Assembly: GCA_001423545.1 (NCBI GenBank)
Contig: LMOK01000001.1
Location: 1,121,944-1,185,943 of the forward strand
Direction: 5' to 3'
Origin: Orlajensenia sp001423545
GTDB lineage: Bacteria > Actinomycetota > Actinomycetes > Actinomycetales > Microbacteriaceae
Length of the DNA stretch: 64,000 nt
Shown piece after piece: positions 46,899 through 56,046 of this stretch (positions within the stretch are counted from its first letter, which is position 1; each line of letters begins with the position of its first letter). Position numbers and translations under genes: made by a program. The notes beneath the pieces were generated by a model. It saw only the letters and a program-made list of their open reading frames with translations, made no database searches and had not been told where the DNA came from.

Positions 46899-48356
46899 AT
46901 GACGACGACCGACACCGCGAAGATCATCCGCACCAACATCCCGGGCCGCATGGACCGGCTTCCGTGGGCACGCTGGCATTGGATGGTCGTCATCGGCCTC
47001 GGCACGGTCTGGATCCTCGACGGCCTCGAGGTCACCATCGTCGGATCGATCGCCGGACGCCTCACCGAGGAGGACAGCGGCCTCGGTCTCACGACGGCCC
47101 AGATCGGCCTCGCGGCGGCCATCTACGTGGCAGGCGCGTGCACGGGCTCTCTCGTCTTCGGCTACCTCACCGACAGGTTCGGCCGCAAGAAGCTGTTCAT
47201 CATCACCCTCGGCGTCTACCTGGCCGCGACGGTGGCCACCGCGTTCTCCTTCAATCCGGTGTTCTTCTTCATCTGCCGCTTCTTCACCGGGGCAGGCATC
47301 GGCGGCGAGTACGCGGCCATCAACTCCGCCATCGACGAGCTCATCCCGGCCCGGCACCGCGGCAAGATCGACCTCGCCATCAACGGCTCGTACTGGCTCG
47401 GCACGGCGTTCGGCGCCATCCTGTCGGTGTTCCTGCTCAACACGGCGATCTTCCCGCCCGAGCTCGGCTGGCGCATCGCGTTCGGCCTGGGCGCCGTGCT
47501 CGGCCTCTGCATCCTGTTCGTGCGCCGCAACGTTCCCGAGTCCCCGCGCTGGCTGTTCATCCACCGCGATCTCAAGAGCGCCGAGGCGATCGTCGACGAT
47601 GTCGAGAAGCAGGTCACGGAGTCGACGGGCGAGAAGCTCGAGGAGGTCGACGACTACCTCCAGATCAAGCAGCGCAAGAGCACGGGCTTCGGCGAGATCG
47701 TCCGCGTCGGTGTCACGAAGTATCCGAAGCGCTTCGTTCTCGGACTCTCGCTCTTCATCGGCCAGGCCTTCCTCTACAACGCGGTGTTCTTCACGTACGC
47801 CCTCGTGCTCACCGAGCTGTTCGACGTTCCGGTCGACGTGGCTCCGTGGTCGCTCGTCCCCATCGCCATCGGCAACTTCCTCGGCCCGCTCCTGCTGGGC
47901 CGCTTCTTCGACACGATCGGCCGCCGCGTGATGATCTCGAGCTGCTACATCGGGTCGGGAGTGCTGCTGGTCCTCACCGGCATCCTGTTCCAGAACGAAG
48001 TCCTGGATGCCGTGACCCTCACCGTCTGCTGGGTGATCGTGTTCTTCTTCGCCTCAGCCGGAGCGAGCGCCGCCTACCTGACCGTGAGCGAGATCTTCCC
48101 GATGGAGACCCGCGCCATGGCCATCGCCTTCTTCTACGCCGTCGGCACCGGCCTCGGCGGCATCATCGGTCCGATCCTGTTCGGCCAGTTCATCGAGGAC
48201 GGCATCGGGGCCGTGGCGTTCGGCTACTACATCGGCGCGGTTCTCATGATCGCCGCAGGACTCGTCGAGGTGTTCCTCGGCGTCGACGCCGAGAACAGGT
48301 CGCTGGAGGACATCGCCACGCCCCTCAGCGTGAACTCCGACACGAGCGAACAATAG
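46899..48356 (+). CDS. MFS transporter, sugar-porter/organic-acid type
   Basis: A 485-aa 12-helix transporter. MFS motif A is GYLTDRFGRKKLF between helices 2 and 3; RFFTGAGIGGEYAAINSAIDEL and PESPRWLF before the central loop are typical of the sugar porter/SP-like and AAHS groups. The substrate is not clear. GAAGGAGA precedes the ATG. It is divergent from the thiolase operon, so a carboxylic acid substrate is conceivable. Confidence 0.88.
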   Translation: MTTTDTAKIIRTNIPGRMDRLPWARWHWMVVIGLGTVWILDGLEVTIVGSIAGRLTEEDSGLGLTTAQIGLAAAIYVAGACTGSLVFGYLTDRFGRKKLFIITLGVYLAATVATAFSFNPVFFFICRFFTGAGIGGEYAAINSAIDELIPARHRGKIDLAINGSYWLGTAFGAILSVFLLNTAIFPPELGWRIAFGLGAVLGLCILFVRRNVPESPRWLFIHRDLKSAEAIVDDVEKQVTESTGEKLEEVDDYLQIKQRKSTGFGEIVRVGVTKYPKRFVLGLSLFIGQAFLYNAVFFTYALVLTELFDVPVDVAPWSLVPIAIGNFLGPLLLGRFFDTIGRRVMISSCYIGSGVLLVLTGILFQNEVLDAVTLTVCWVIVFFFASAGASAAYLTVSEIFPMETRAMAIAFFYAVGTGLGGIIGPILFGQFIEDGIGAVAFGYYIGAVLMIAAGLVEVFLGVDAENRSLEDIATPLSVNSDTSEQ

Positions 48357-48359
48357 GAT
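48354..48359 (+). promoter_or_regulatory. Leaderless -10 element inside the MFS stop region
   Basis: TAGGAT begins at the MFS stop codon (48354-48356) and lies 7 bases before ATG 48367, which decides the start of the small downstream gene. Confidence 0.55.
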
Positions 48360-48366
48360 GGCGCCT

Positions 48367-48669
48367 ATGACCACGACGACCCAGCTGCGCCTGTACGACC
48401 TCGTTCCGACCGAGGTCGACGCCTTCATCGAGTGGTGGAACGCCCGACTCGTCCCGGCGCGTGCGGCTCACGGCTTCGTCGTCGAGTTCGCCTACCTCGA
48501 TCGTGAGGCGTCGAAGTTCACGTGGGCCGTGAGCCTGCCGACGGATGCCGCGGGCTTCGCAGCAGCAGAGGAGACGTACATGACCTCACCCGAGCGCGAG
48601 TCGGCGTTCGACGGCGTTCCGCAGCGAGTGGCCTCCAGCCACGTCGCCCTCGTCGACGCGGTGGCCTGA
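48367..48669 (+). CDS. NIPSNAP-family small protein
   Basis: A 100-aa protein with the ferredoxin-like dimeric alpha/beta-barrel pattern of NIPSNAP/Dabb proteins (QLRLYDLVPTEVDAFIEWWNARLVPARAAHGFVVE...FTWAVSLP...YMTSPER). Biochemical role unknown; relatives are often next to catabolic or transport genes. ATG 48358 is an alternative, but a -10-like TAGGAT overlaps it. Confidence 0.75.
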   Translation: MTTTTQLRLYDLVPTEVDAFIEWWNARLVPARAAHGFVVEFAYLDREASKFTWAVSLPTDAAGFAAAEETYMTSPERESAFDGVPQRVASSHVALVDAVA

Positions 48670-48698
48670 CGAGTTCAGGTCGCTGGGACCGGTGTTCC

Positions 48699-48710
48699 CG
48701 CTCGCTGAGG
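48699..48710. repeat. Dispersed intergenic repeat core, copy 3
   Basis: CGCTCGCTGAGG, identical to the core at copies 1 and 2. It lies 29 bases after the NIPSNAP-like stop and just before palindromic element B. Confidence 0.5.
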
Positions 48711-48724
48711 GCAGGGCGAGGTCC

Positions 48725-48791
48725 GCTGAAATGTGGCACGGAAGACGTGGCCGAACCGTCTTCGCCCAGGTCTTCCGTGCCGCATTTCAGC
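48725..48791. repeat. Palindromic element B (22-bp arms)
   Basis: Arms 48725-48746 and 48770-48791 match at 21 of 22 positions (the one difference allows a G-U pair), with a 23-base loop; arm core GGCACGGAAGAC. It fills most of the gap between the NIPSNAP-like gene and the next MFS gene. Possible terminator, or a dispersed element like A1/A2. Confidence 0.85.
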
Positions 48792-48834
48792 CATAGGCAA
48801 GGAATGAATACGCCCCTATGACGTTGCCTTCAGA

Positions 48835-50283
48835 ATGACGAGTGCACCACTGTCGGTGGGGTTCCGCTCCGAGCGCGGGCCGATCCTCATCGCCCTCATG
48901 CTCGCGACGGGCCTCATCGCGATCGATTCGACCATCCTCGCCACGGCCGTCCCGTCGGTGGTGGCCGATCTCGGCGACTTCACGCAGTTCCCGTGGCTGT
49001 TCTCGATCTACCTCCTGGCGCAGGCCGTCTCGGTGCCCATCTATTCCAAGCTGTCGGACACCGTCGGTCGCAAGCCGATCATTCTCGTCGGCATCGGCCT
49101 GTTCCTGATCGGCTCCATCCTCTGCGGCTTCGCGTGGAGCATGCCCGCCCTCATCGCCTTCCGTGCCGTGCAGGGCCTCGGCGCCGGAGCGGTGCTCCCC
49201 ACCTCGATCACCATCGTCGGCGACCTGTACTCGCTCGCGGAGCGCGCCAAGGTGCAGGGCTACATCGCCAGCGTCTGGGCGATCTCCTCCGTGGTCGGGC
49301 CGGCCCTCGGCGGCGTGTTCAGTCAGTTCGTGTCGTGGCGCTGGATCTTCTTCGTGAACATCCCGCTGTGCATCATCGCGGGATGGCGCCTCATCCGCTC
49401 CTTCCACGAGAAGATCGAGCCCCGCCGTCACCGCATCGACTACGCCGGCGCCGTCACCCTCACCATCGCCCTGACAGCGATCATCATGGCCCTGCTCGAG
49501 GGCGGGCAGGCGTGGGCCTGGAACTCGGTGCCGAGCTTCGCCGCGTTCGGCGTCGGAGTGATCGCCCTGGTGGCGTTCGTGCTCATCGAGCAGCGCGCCG
49601 CCGAGCCGATCATCCCGCTCGGCATTTTCACCCGCCGTCTCATCGTCACGACGACCTTCATCTCGCTCGGTGTCGGCGCCATCCTCATCGGTCTCACGTC
49701 CTACGTGCCGACCTACCTCGAGACCACCCTGGGAGTGGTCCCCATCATCTCCGGCCTCGCCGTCGCGGCGCTCACCCTCGGCTGGCCCATCTCGGCGGCA
49801 CTCGCCGGGCGCCTCTACCTGCGCATCGGCTTCAGGTCCACCGTGCTCATCGGCATCGCCATCGCCGTGGTCGGCGCCATCGGGGTCACGCTCGTGGCGC
49901 CGCATCCGAACACCATCCTCGTCGCCCTGTCGTGCTTCGTGATCGGCTTCGGACTCGGCTGGGTGGCTGCGCCCAGCCTCATCGCGGCGCAGTCATCGGT
50001 GGCGTGGGGCGAACGCGGCGTCATCACCGGCACGAACATGTTCGCCCGCTCGGCCGGCAGCGCCGTCGGTGTCGCCGTCTTCGGCGCCATCGCGAACACC
50101 ATCATCGCGGCCTCCCCGAACGGCGAGGCCGACAAGGCGGCGGTGGCGGATGCCGCGACGGCCGTGTTCCTCGCGGTCACGGTGGCCGCGGCACTCACCG
50201 TCATCGCCGCGCTGGCCATGCCCCGCGCGAGCGCTCACGACCTCGAGTACGTGGCACCGGCCGAGGAGACCGCCGGTCCCTGA
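48835..50283 (+). CDS. MFS drug exporter, DHA2 (14-helix, EmrB/QacA-like)
   Basis: A 482-aa protein with about 14 hydrophobic segments. It has the DHA2 pattern LIAIDSTILATAVPSVVADLGDFTQFPWLFSIY in helix 1 and the loop, motif A YSKLSDTVGRKPI, and motif C-like WAISSVVGPALGGVFSQFVSWRWIFFVN. It would export drugs or metabolites by proton antiport. No regulator is adjacent. The start ATG lacks a strong SD. Confidence 0.92.
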   Translation: MTSAPLSVGFRSERGPILIALMLATGLIAIDSTILATAVPSVVADLGDFTQFPWLFSIYLLAQAVSVPIYSKLSDTVGRKPIILVGIGLFLIGSILCGFAWSMPALIAFRAVQGLGAGAVLPTSITIVGDLYSLAERAKVQGYIASVWAISSVVGPALGGVFSQFVSWRWIFFVNIPLCIIAGWRLIRSFHEKIEPRRHRIDYAGAVTLTIALTAIIMALLEGGQAWAWNSVPSFAAFGVGVIALVAFVLIEQRAAEPIIPLGIFTRRLIVTTTFISLGVGAILIGLTSYVPTYLETTLGVVPIISGLAVAALTLGWPISAALAGRLYLRIGFRSTVLIGIAIAVVGAIGVTLVAPHPNTILVALSCFVIGFGLGWVAAPSLIAAQSSVAWGERGVITGTNMFARSAGSAVGVAVFGAIANTIIAASPNGEADKAAVADAATAVFLAVTVAAALTVIAALAMPRASAHDLEYVAPAEETAGP

Positions 50284-50297
50284 GCAGTGCACGGAAA

Positions 50298-50336
50298 CGG
50301 CCCGCCGCAACCCGGAGATCCGGGAGCGACGGGCCG
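50298..50336. terminator. Nested hairpin between convergent genes
   Basis: Outer arms CGGCCCG (50298-50304) and CGGGCCG (50330-50336) enclose an inner stem CCCGGA-GA-TCCGGG (50311-50324). It lies between the convergent exporter and der genes, so it may stop transcription from both sides. No U-tract. Confidence 0.6.
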
Positions 50337-50375
50337 AGGACACCTTCACACGGAAGGGCGCGACACGAGCGGACG

Positions 50376-51887
50376 CTACCGCGTGCGCTTCTCGCGGACC
50401 CGCATGTTGAGAACGATGGGCGTTCCCTCGAAGCCGTAGATCTCGCGCAGACGACGCTGGATGTAGCGACGGTAGCCCGGGTCGAGGAAGCCGGTCGTGA
50501 ACACGACGAATGTCGGCGGACGGCTCGCGGCCTGCGTTCCGAACAGGATGCGCGGCTGCTTTCCACCGCGCACGGGGTGCGGATGCGCCGCCGTGAGCTC
50601 GGCCAGGAAGGCGTTGAACTTGCCCGTGGGGATGCGGGTGTCCCACGACTCGAGCGCGAGCTCGAGGGCGGGAACGAGCTTCTCGATGTGGCGTCCGGTG
50701 CGGGCGGAGATGTTCACGCGCGGGGCCCACGCCACGTGCGCGAGGTCCTGCTCGATCTCGCGCTCGAGGTAGCGGCGACGGTCGTCGTCGAGGAGGTCCC
50801 ATTTGTTGAACGCGAGCACGAGCGCACGGCCCGACTCGAGCACCAGGTCGATGATGCGCACGTCCTGCTCGCTGATGGGCTGGGAGACGTCGAGCATGAC
50901 CACGGCGACCTCGGCCTTCTCGAGCGCGGCGCTGGTGCGCAGCGACGCGTAGAAGTCGGCACCCTGGGCGAGGTGCACACGGCGACGGATGCCGGCGGTG
51001 TCGACGAAGCGCCACACCTTTCCGCCCAGCTCGACCTGCTCGTCGACGGGGTCGCGGGTGGTTCCGGCGAGGTCGTTGACGACCACGCGCTCCTCACCGG
51101 CCGACTTGTTCAGCAGGCTGGACTTGCCGACGTTCGGGCGACCGAGGATCGCGACGCGGCGGGGTCCGCCCACCTCGTCCTTCGCGACGGCCGACACGGT
51201 CGGAAGCACCGTGAGGATGGTGTCGAGCAGATCGGCGACGCCACGGCCGTGCAGGGCGGAGACCGGGTAGGGCTCGCCGAGTCCGAGGTTCCACAGTGCT
51301 GCGGCATCCGGCTCGCGACGAACGTCGTCGACCTTGTTGGCGACGAGGAAGACGGGCTTCTTGGCCTTGCGCAGCATGCGCACGACCTGCTCGTCGGTCG
51401 AGGTGGCGCCGACGGTGGCGTCGACGACGAACATGACGATGTCGGAGAGGTCGATGGCCACCTCGGCCTGCGCCGCCACGGAGGCGTCGATGCCCTTGGC
51501 GTCGGGCTCCCAGCCGCCGGTGTCGACGAGGGTGAAGCGCCGGTCGTTCCACTCGCCCTTGTAGTTCACGCGGTCGCGGGTGACGCCGGGGGTGTCCTCG
51601 ACGACGGCCTCGCGGCGGCCGAGGATGCGGTTCACGAGCGCGGACTTGCCCACGTTCGGTCGCCCGACGATCGCGATGACCGGCAGCGCCGGCAGGTAGC
51701 GGATGGCGTCGGGGTCCTCGGTGACGGTGTCGAGGACGTCGAAGTCGTCGTCCTCGAGGTCGTAGGCGTCGAGCCCGCGACGGAGGGCTGCGGCGCGCTG
51801 GGCTGCCGCCTCCTCGTCGACGTCGGCCAGACGCGAGGCGAGGGCGCCGTCGACGTCTTCGTAGTCGTCGTTTTCGTCGGTGCTCAT
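50376..51887 (-). CDS. der: Ribosome-assembly GTPase Der (EngA)
   Basis: A 503-aa protein with two GTPase domains and a KH-like C-terminus. G1 of domain 1 is GRPNVGKSALVN, with DTPGVTRD and NKVDD; domain 2 has GRPNVGKSSLLN, DLAGTTRD and NKWD. It acts late in 50S assembly. A ~65-residue acidic N-terminal extension (DENDDYEDVDGALASRL...) precedes domain 1, as in many actinobacteria. The ATG overlaps the cmk stop (ATGA). Last gene of the long - strand cluster. Confidence 0.97.
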   Translation of the reverse strand: MSTDENDDYEDVDGALASRLADVDEEAAAQRAAALRRGLDAYDLEDDDFDVLDTVTEDPDAIRYLPALPVIAIVGRPNVGKSALVNRILGRREAVVEDTPGVTRDRVNYKGEWNDRRFTLVDTGGWEPDAKGIDASVAAQAEVAIDLSDIVMFVVDATVGATSTDEQVVRMLRKAKKPVFLVANKVDDVRREPDAAALWNLGLGEPYPVSALHGRGVADLLDTILTVLPTVSAVAKDEVGGPRRVAILGRPNVGKSSLLNKSAGEERVVVNDLAGTTRDPVDEQVELGGKVWRFVDTAGIRRRVHLAQGADFYASLRTSAALEKAEVAVVMLDVSQPISEQDVRIIDLVLESGRALVLAFNKWDLLDDDRRRYLEREIEQDLAHVAWAPRVNISARTGRHIEKLVPALELALESWDTRIPTGKFNAFLAELTAAHPHPVRGGKQPRILFGTQAASRPPTFVVFTTGFLDPGYRRYIQRRLREIYGFEGTPIVLNMRVREKRTR

Positions 51888-52567
51888 GTTGATGCCTCCT
51901 CGATGACCGTGATCACGGCATCGACAGTTCGATTGAAATCCAGATGGGTGGAATCGACGGTGGTCACACCGTCAGCGGCGTTCAGGAAGTCGACGACCCG
52001 GGCATCCGCCCTGTCACGCTCCGCCAGTGCTCGACCGACGGAATCCGCGGCGAGATCGGTCAGCTCAGCCGACCTTCTCGCCATTCTAACGGTCTCATCG
52101 GCTGTGAGAAGAATGCGAACGGGGGCGTCAGGGGCCACGATCGTGGTGATGTCGCGGCCTTCGATCACGATTCCGGGCCGATCCACAGCTGCGGCGATGC
52201 TCCGGAACATGGCCACGAGGTGAGCGCGAACCTCGGGCACCCGCGCGACGGCGCTCACGACGGCAGCGACACGGGGCTCGCGGATGGCCTCGGTCACGTC
52301 GTCCTCCCCCACCCGCACGCTGTAGCCGTCGGGGTCGGTTCCGATCGCGTAGTCGAAGTCGTCGAGCAGTGCGATGACGGATGCGGCACTCTCGGTGTCG
52401 GCGCCACGCTCGAGTGCGAGCCACGCGAGGGCGCGGTATGCGGCACCAGTGTCGAGGAAGCCGTAGCCGAGGCGTCGTGCGACGGCCTTGCTCACGCTGG
52501 ACTTGCCGCTGCCCGCGGGTCCGTCGATGGCGACGACGACGGGAGTGACGGTGGGAGTGGAGTTCAT
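51884..52567 (-). CDS. cmk: Cytidylate kinase
   Basis: A 227-aa P-loop kinase phosphorylating CMP/dCMP. GPAGSGKSSVSKAVARRLG is the P-loop; FLDTGAAYRALAWLA and GRDITTIVAPDAPVRILLTA are CMP kinase signatures, with RR in the lid. It ends by overlapping der; it starts 6 bases after tyrA. The cmk-der pairing is conserved in actinobacteria. Confidence 0.95.
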   Translation of the reverse strand: MNSTPTVTPVVVAIDGPAGSGKSSVSKAVARRLGYGFLDTGAAYRALAWLALERGADTESAASVIALLDDFDYAIGTDPDGYSVRVGEDDVTEAIREPRVAAVVSAVARVPEVRAHLVAMFRSIAAAVDRPGIVIEGRDITTIVAPDAPVRILLTADETVRMARRSAELTDLAADSVGRALAERDRADARVVDFLNAADGVTTVDSTHLDFNRTVDAVITVIEEAST

Positions 52568-52573
52568 GGTCGG

Positions 52574-53659
52574 CTATCCGGCAATCCGCCAGCCGCGGGC
52601 GGCCAGCTCGGTGGTGAGGTGTTCGACGGTCTCGGGCAGCACAGCGATCTCCGCGAGGCCGACCTGGATGCCGGGCGCGTGCTCGAGGCGGAGATCCTCG
52701 AGGTTCACGCCGATCTCGCCGATCTCGGCGAGCAGGCGCGCCAGCTGTCCCGGACTGTCGTCGACCATCACGGTCAGGGTGGTGAAGCGCTTGTCGGTGC
52801 CGTGCTTTCCGGGCAGGCGGGCCACGCCGACGTTGCCGCCGGCGAGCTCCTCGGCCACACGGCGCCGGGCACCGGGCGCCTCGGGGTCGTCGAGGGCTCC
52901 GATGAAGCGGTCGAGGTCGTCGCGGTAGGCCACGAGGATGTCGCGTACCGGCGCGGCGTTCGCTCCGAGGATCTGAACCCACAGGTCGGGGTCGCTCGCG
53001 GCCACGCGGGTGACATCGCGCACCCCCTGGCCGGCGAGGTTCACCGCTGCACTCGGAGCGTCGATGAATCGCCGAGCCATGAGGCTGGAGATCACCTGCG
53101 GCACGTGCGAGATGAGGGCGACCCCGGCGTCGTGCTGCTCGGGGGTCATCTCCACGAGGGTCGCGCCGAGGTCGAGGATGAGGTCGTCGATCGCGCCGGC
53201 ACGCTGGTAGCTGATGGCGTCGTGAGCGGCGACCACCCACGGGCGGCCCACGAAGAGATCGGCGCGTCCGCCGAGCGGTCCCCCGCGTTCGCGGCCGGCC
53301 ATCGGGTGCGAACCGATGTAGCGGCTGAGGTCCGCGCCGAGCTCGGCGAGTTCCGACAGCACAGCCAGTTTCACGCTGGCGACATCGGTCACGATCGCGT
53401 CGGGGAACGCGGCGAGCTCTGCGGCGACGACGGATGCCGTCACGTCGGGCGGCGTCGCCACCACGATGAGCTGCGGTGCATCGTCGGCCGTGGCCCGGCG
53501 ACCCGCGCCGAGGTCGACGGCGATGCTCACGTGGGTCGGCGAGGCGTCGGCGAGGATCACGTCGATGCCCCGTGCGGTCAGGCCCAGGCCGACACTGGTG
53601 CCGAGCAGGCCGGCGCCCACGACGCGCACGGGTCCGATGAGGCGGGACTCCACGACCAC
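52574..53659 (-). CDS. tyrA: Prephenate dehydrogenase with C-terminal ACT domain
   Basis: A 361-aa enzyme for tyrosine synthesis. It has the NAD loop VGAGLLGTSVGLGL, then VATPPDVT, DVASVK, and the substrate segment GSHPMAGRERGG. The ACT-like C-terminus (residues ~288-361: FTTLTVMVDDSPGQLARLLAEIGEIGVNLEDLRLEH) probably gives feedback control. The GTG start directly follows the rluB stop, so translation is coupled. Biosynthetic function sits inside a mainly housekeeping cluster. Confidence 0.93.
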   Translation of the reverse strand: MVVESRLIGPVRVVGAGLLGTSVGLGLTARGIDVILADASPTHVSIAVDLGAGRRATADDAPQLIVVATPPDVTASVVAAELAAFPDAIVTDVASVKLAVLSELAELGADLSRYIGSHPMAGRERGGPLGGRADLFVGRPWVVAAHDAISYQRAGAIDDLILDLGATLVEMTPEQHDAGVALISHVPQVISSLMARRFIDAPSAAVNLAGQGVRDVTRVAASDPDLWVQILGANAAPVRDILVAYRDDLDRFIGALDDPEAPGARRRVAEELAGGNVGVARLPGKHGTDKRFTTLTVMVDDSPGQLARLLAEIGEIGVNLEDLRLEHAPGIQVGLAEIAVLPETVEHLTTELAARGWRIAG

Positions 53660-54499
53660 TCAGCGACCTCCGGCGTTCTTATCGGCGTCCTGATCGGCGC
53701 CCTGGTCGGCGCCGTTCTCGGTCTGCTGTCCGGCGCCCTTCTCGGCGCCGTCCCGCGAGAGCGTGAGCACCTGACCGAGCTCGGCCGAGGTGAGCGGACG
53801 GATCTGCCCGATCTGCAGCGTTCCAAGGTGCAGCGGCCCGAACTGGCGGCGCACGAGGTCGATCACGGGATGCCCGACGGCGTCCAGCATCCGTCGCACG
53901 ATGCGGTTGCGACCGGAGTGCAGGGTGATCTCGACGAGGCTCGACGTCGAGTCCGAGGCGCTCGTCATCAGTCGTGCCTTGTCGGCGGCGATCGGGCCGT
54001 CCTCGAGGTCGATGCCGCGGGTGAGGGTGGCGATGGTCTGGGGGCTCACGCGCCCCTCGACCTTGGCGACGTAGGTCTTCGCGACGCCGAACGACGGATG
54101 CGCCAGCGTGTGGGCCAGGTCGCCGTCGTTCGTCATGATGAGCAGGCCCGTGGTCTCGGCATCCAGCCGCCCCACGTTGAAGATGCGCTCCTCGTACTGC
54201 TCGGCCCAGTAGCTCAGGTCGGTGCGGCCGCGCTCGTCCCGCATCGAGGAGTACACGCCCGCCGGCTTGTTGAGCATGAGGTACAGCTTGGTGTTGTCGA
54301 GCTGCACGGCGATGTTGTCGACCGCCACGAGGTCGGTCTCGGGGTGGATGCGGCGCCCGAGTTCGGTGACGACGGTGCCGTTCACCCGCACCCGACCCGC
54401 CACGATGAGGTCCTCCGACACCCGGCGCGAGGCCACGCCGGCACTGGCCAGCACCTTCTGCAATCGGATGCCGTCGTCTGCTGCGTTATCGGATGTCAC
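53660..54499 (-). CDS. rluB: 23S rRNA pseudouridine synthase, RsuA/RluB family
   Basis: A 279-aa enzyme with N-terminal S4 RNA-binding domain (RLQKVLASAGVASRRVSEDLI) and a catalytic domain with the Asp in VGRLDAETTGLLIMTNDG and the NRIVRRM signature. The C-terminal ~30 residues are low complexity (GADQGADQDADKNAGG), coded by imperfect tandem GTCGGCGCC-like units. Its first 14 bases overlap the scpB end. RluB versus RsuA substrate is inferred from the scpAB neighbours. Confidence 0.93.
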   Translation of the reverse strand: MTSDNAADDGIRLQKVLASAGVASRRVSEDLIVAGRVRVNGTVVTELGRRIHPETDLVAVDNIAVQLDNTKLYLMLNKPAGVYSSMRDERGRTDLSYWAEQYEERIFNVGRLDAETTGLLIMTNDGDLAHTLAHPSFGVAKTYVAKVEGRVSPQTIATLTRGIDLEDGPIAADKARLMTSASDSTSSLVEITLHSGRNRIVRRMLDAVGHPVIDLVRRQFGPLHLGTLQIGQIRPLTSAELGQVLTLSRDGAEKGAGQQTENGADQGADQDADKNAGGR

Positions 54500-55193
54500 C
54501 GTCGAACCCTTCGTTTCCGCCCTCGAGGAGCGGGGAGATGTGCGGAAGCTCGTCGAGGCTGTTCACTCCGAGCTGGGTGAGCAGGAGCTCGGTCGTTCCG
54601 TAATTGATGGCGCCGGTCTCGGCGTCAGCGAACAGCTCGGTCACGAGGCCACGGCTGAGCAGCGTACGCACGACCGAGTCGACGTTGACAGCGCGGATGG
54701 AGGCGATGGCCCCGCGCGTGATGGGCTGCTTGTAGGCGATCACGGCGAGGGTCTCCAGGGCCGCCTGCGAGAGACGCGTCGGGTTCTGGGTGAGCACGAA
54801 GTCCGTCACCAGCGCGTCGTGCTCCGGACGCACGTAGACACGCCAGCCGCCGCCGACCTCACGGAGTTCGAAGCCGCGACGGATGCCAGTGGGCTCGCCG
54901 TTCCGGTCGAGGCCGTCGTAGTCGGCCACCAGGGTGGCGATCGCCGCCTGCACCTCGGCGACGGGCCGGCCGACGGCAGTCGCCAGGTGGATGACGCCCT
55001 GGGGCTCGTCGGTCACCATGAGGATCGCCTCGAGGCGTCGCTCGAGCTCGGCGATCGCCTCGTCAGCAGGCGCCTCGCGAGCCGACTCGAGAAGTCCCGC
55101 GGAGCGAAGGTCGGCGAAGCCGACATCGTCGGATTCCGATCCGGAGCGAAGCGATGCGTTGGAATCTTCGGCGGCAATGTCATCGTCACGCAT
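54486..55193 (-). CDS. scpB: Segregation and condensation protein B
   Basis: A 235-aa double winged-helix protein (ELERRLEAILMVTDEPQGVIHLATAVG; RLSQAALETLAVIAYKQPITRGAIASIRAVNVDSVVRTLLSRGLV). It binds ScpA and SMC to form bacterial condensin. The N-terminal ~40 residues are disordered and acidic. It overlaps scpA (8 bases) and rluB. Confidence 0.94.
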   Translation of the reverse strand: MRDDDIAAEDSNASLRSGSESDDVGFADLRSAGLLESAREAPADEAIAELERRLEAILMVTDEPQGVIHLATAVGRPVAEVQAAIATLVADYDGLDRNGEPTGIRRGFELREVGGGWRVYVRPEHDALVTDFVLTQNPTRLSQAALETLAVIAYKQPITRGAIASIRAVNVDSVVRTLLSRGLVTELFADAETGAINYGTTELLLTQLGVNSLDELPHISPLLEGGNEGFDGDIR

Positions 55194-56046
55194 CGTAATC
55201 GGCTCCCAGGTTGGCCAGGTTCTCGTCCGACCAGTGCTCGCTGGTCCATTTCACGGTGAGCTCCCCGAGGGGTTCGAGCTGCTCGAAGGAGAGGGCTCCG
55301 TGGCGGTACAACTCGAGCACGGCGAGGAAGCGCGCGATGATGACGCCCTTCACCGGAGCGTCGGCCACGAGCTCGCGGAACGAGAGCACGTCGCCGCGGC
55401 GCAGCATCGCCACGACCAGGGCCGCCTGCTCCCGGATGCTGACCAGCGGCGCGTGCAGGTGGTCGAGGCCCACGACGGGCACCTCTCGCGGCGCGAGCGC
55501 GAGCATCGCGATCGCAGCGAAGTCGGCGGCTGACAGCGTCCACACCAGCTCAGGCGTGCGCTGGCGGTACTTCTCCTCGAGGCGCACAGACCGGGCGTGC
55601 CTCGAGCCTTCGGCGTCGAGGTGCTGCTGGAACCAGGTCGACGCCTGCTTGAACGCCCGGTACTGCAGCAGGCGGGCGAACAGCAGGTCGCGGGCCTCGA
55701 GCAGGGCGACGTCCTCGGCGTCGACGAGCTCGCCCTGGGGCAGCAGGCCCGCGATCTTCAGGTCGAGCAGGGTCGCAGCGACGACGAGGAACTCCGTCGC
55801 CTGGTCGAGTTCCTCGACGCTGTCGAGGCCGCGCAGGTACGACAGGAACTCGTCGGTCACCGCGCTCAGGGCGATGTCGGTGATGTCGAGCTCGTGCTTG
55901 GTGATGAGCGAGAGCAGCAGGTCGAACGGGCCCGCGAAGTTCGCGAGCTTCACCCTGAAGCCGGGCTCCTCGGCATCCGCGGGATCGACGACGCTCAGCG
56001 CGCCAGACGGCTCAGCCTGCCCGACGACCTCAGGCGACTGCGCCAC
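55186..56046 (-). CDS. scpA: Segregation and condensation protein A
   Basis: A 286-aa kleisin. VKLANFAGPFDLLLSLITKHELDITDIALSAVTDEFL is the N-terminal SMC-neck helix, and the C-terminal winged helix has ISFRELVADAPVKGVIIARFLAVLELYRHG-like sequence. It bridges SMC heads. The start is taken as GTG 56046, overlapping the parA stop by 17 bases; ATG 56094 inside parA is a less likely alternative. Confidence 0.93.
   Translation of the reverse strand: MAQSPEVVGQAEPSGALSVVDPADAEEPGFRVKLANFAGPFDLLLSLITKHELDITDIALSAVTDEFLSYLRGLDSVEELDQATEFLVVAATLLDLKIAGLLPQGELVDAEDVALLEARDLLFARLLQYRAFKQASTWFQQHLDAEGSRHARSVRLEEKYRQRTPELVWTLSAADFAAIAMLALAPREVPVVGLDHLHAPLVSIREQAALVVAMLRRGDVLSFRELVADAPVKGVIIARFLAVLELYRHGALSFEQLEPLGELTVKWTSEHWSDENLANLGADYDA

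Noticed and set aside
53663..53760. Tandem units at the rluB 3' end as a minisatellite of interest
   Set aside because: They are imperfect, in frame and code for a plain hydrophilic tail; typical of variable protein ends.
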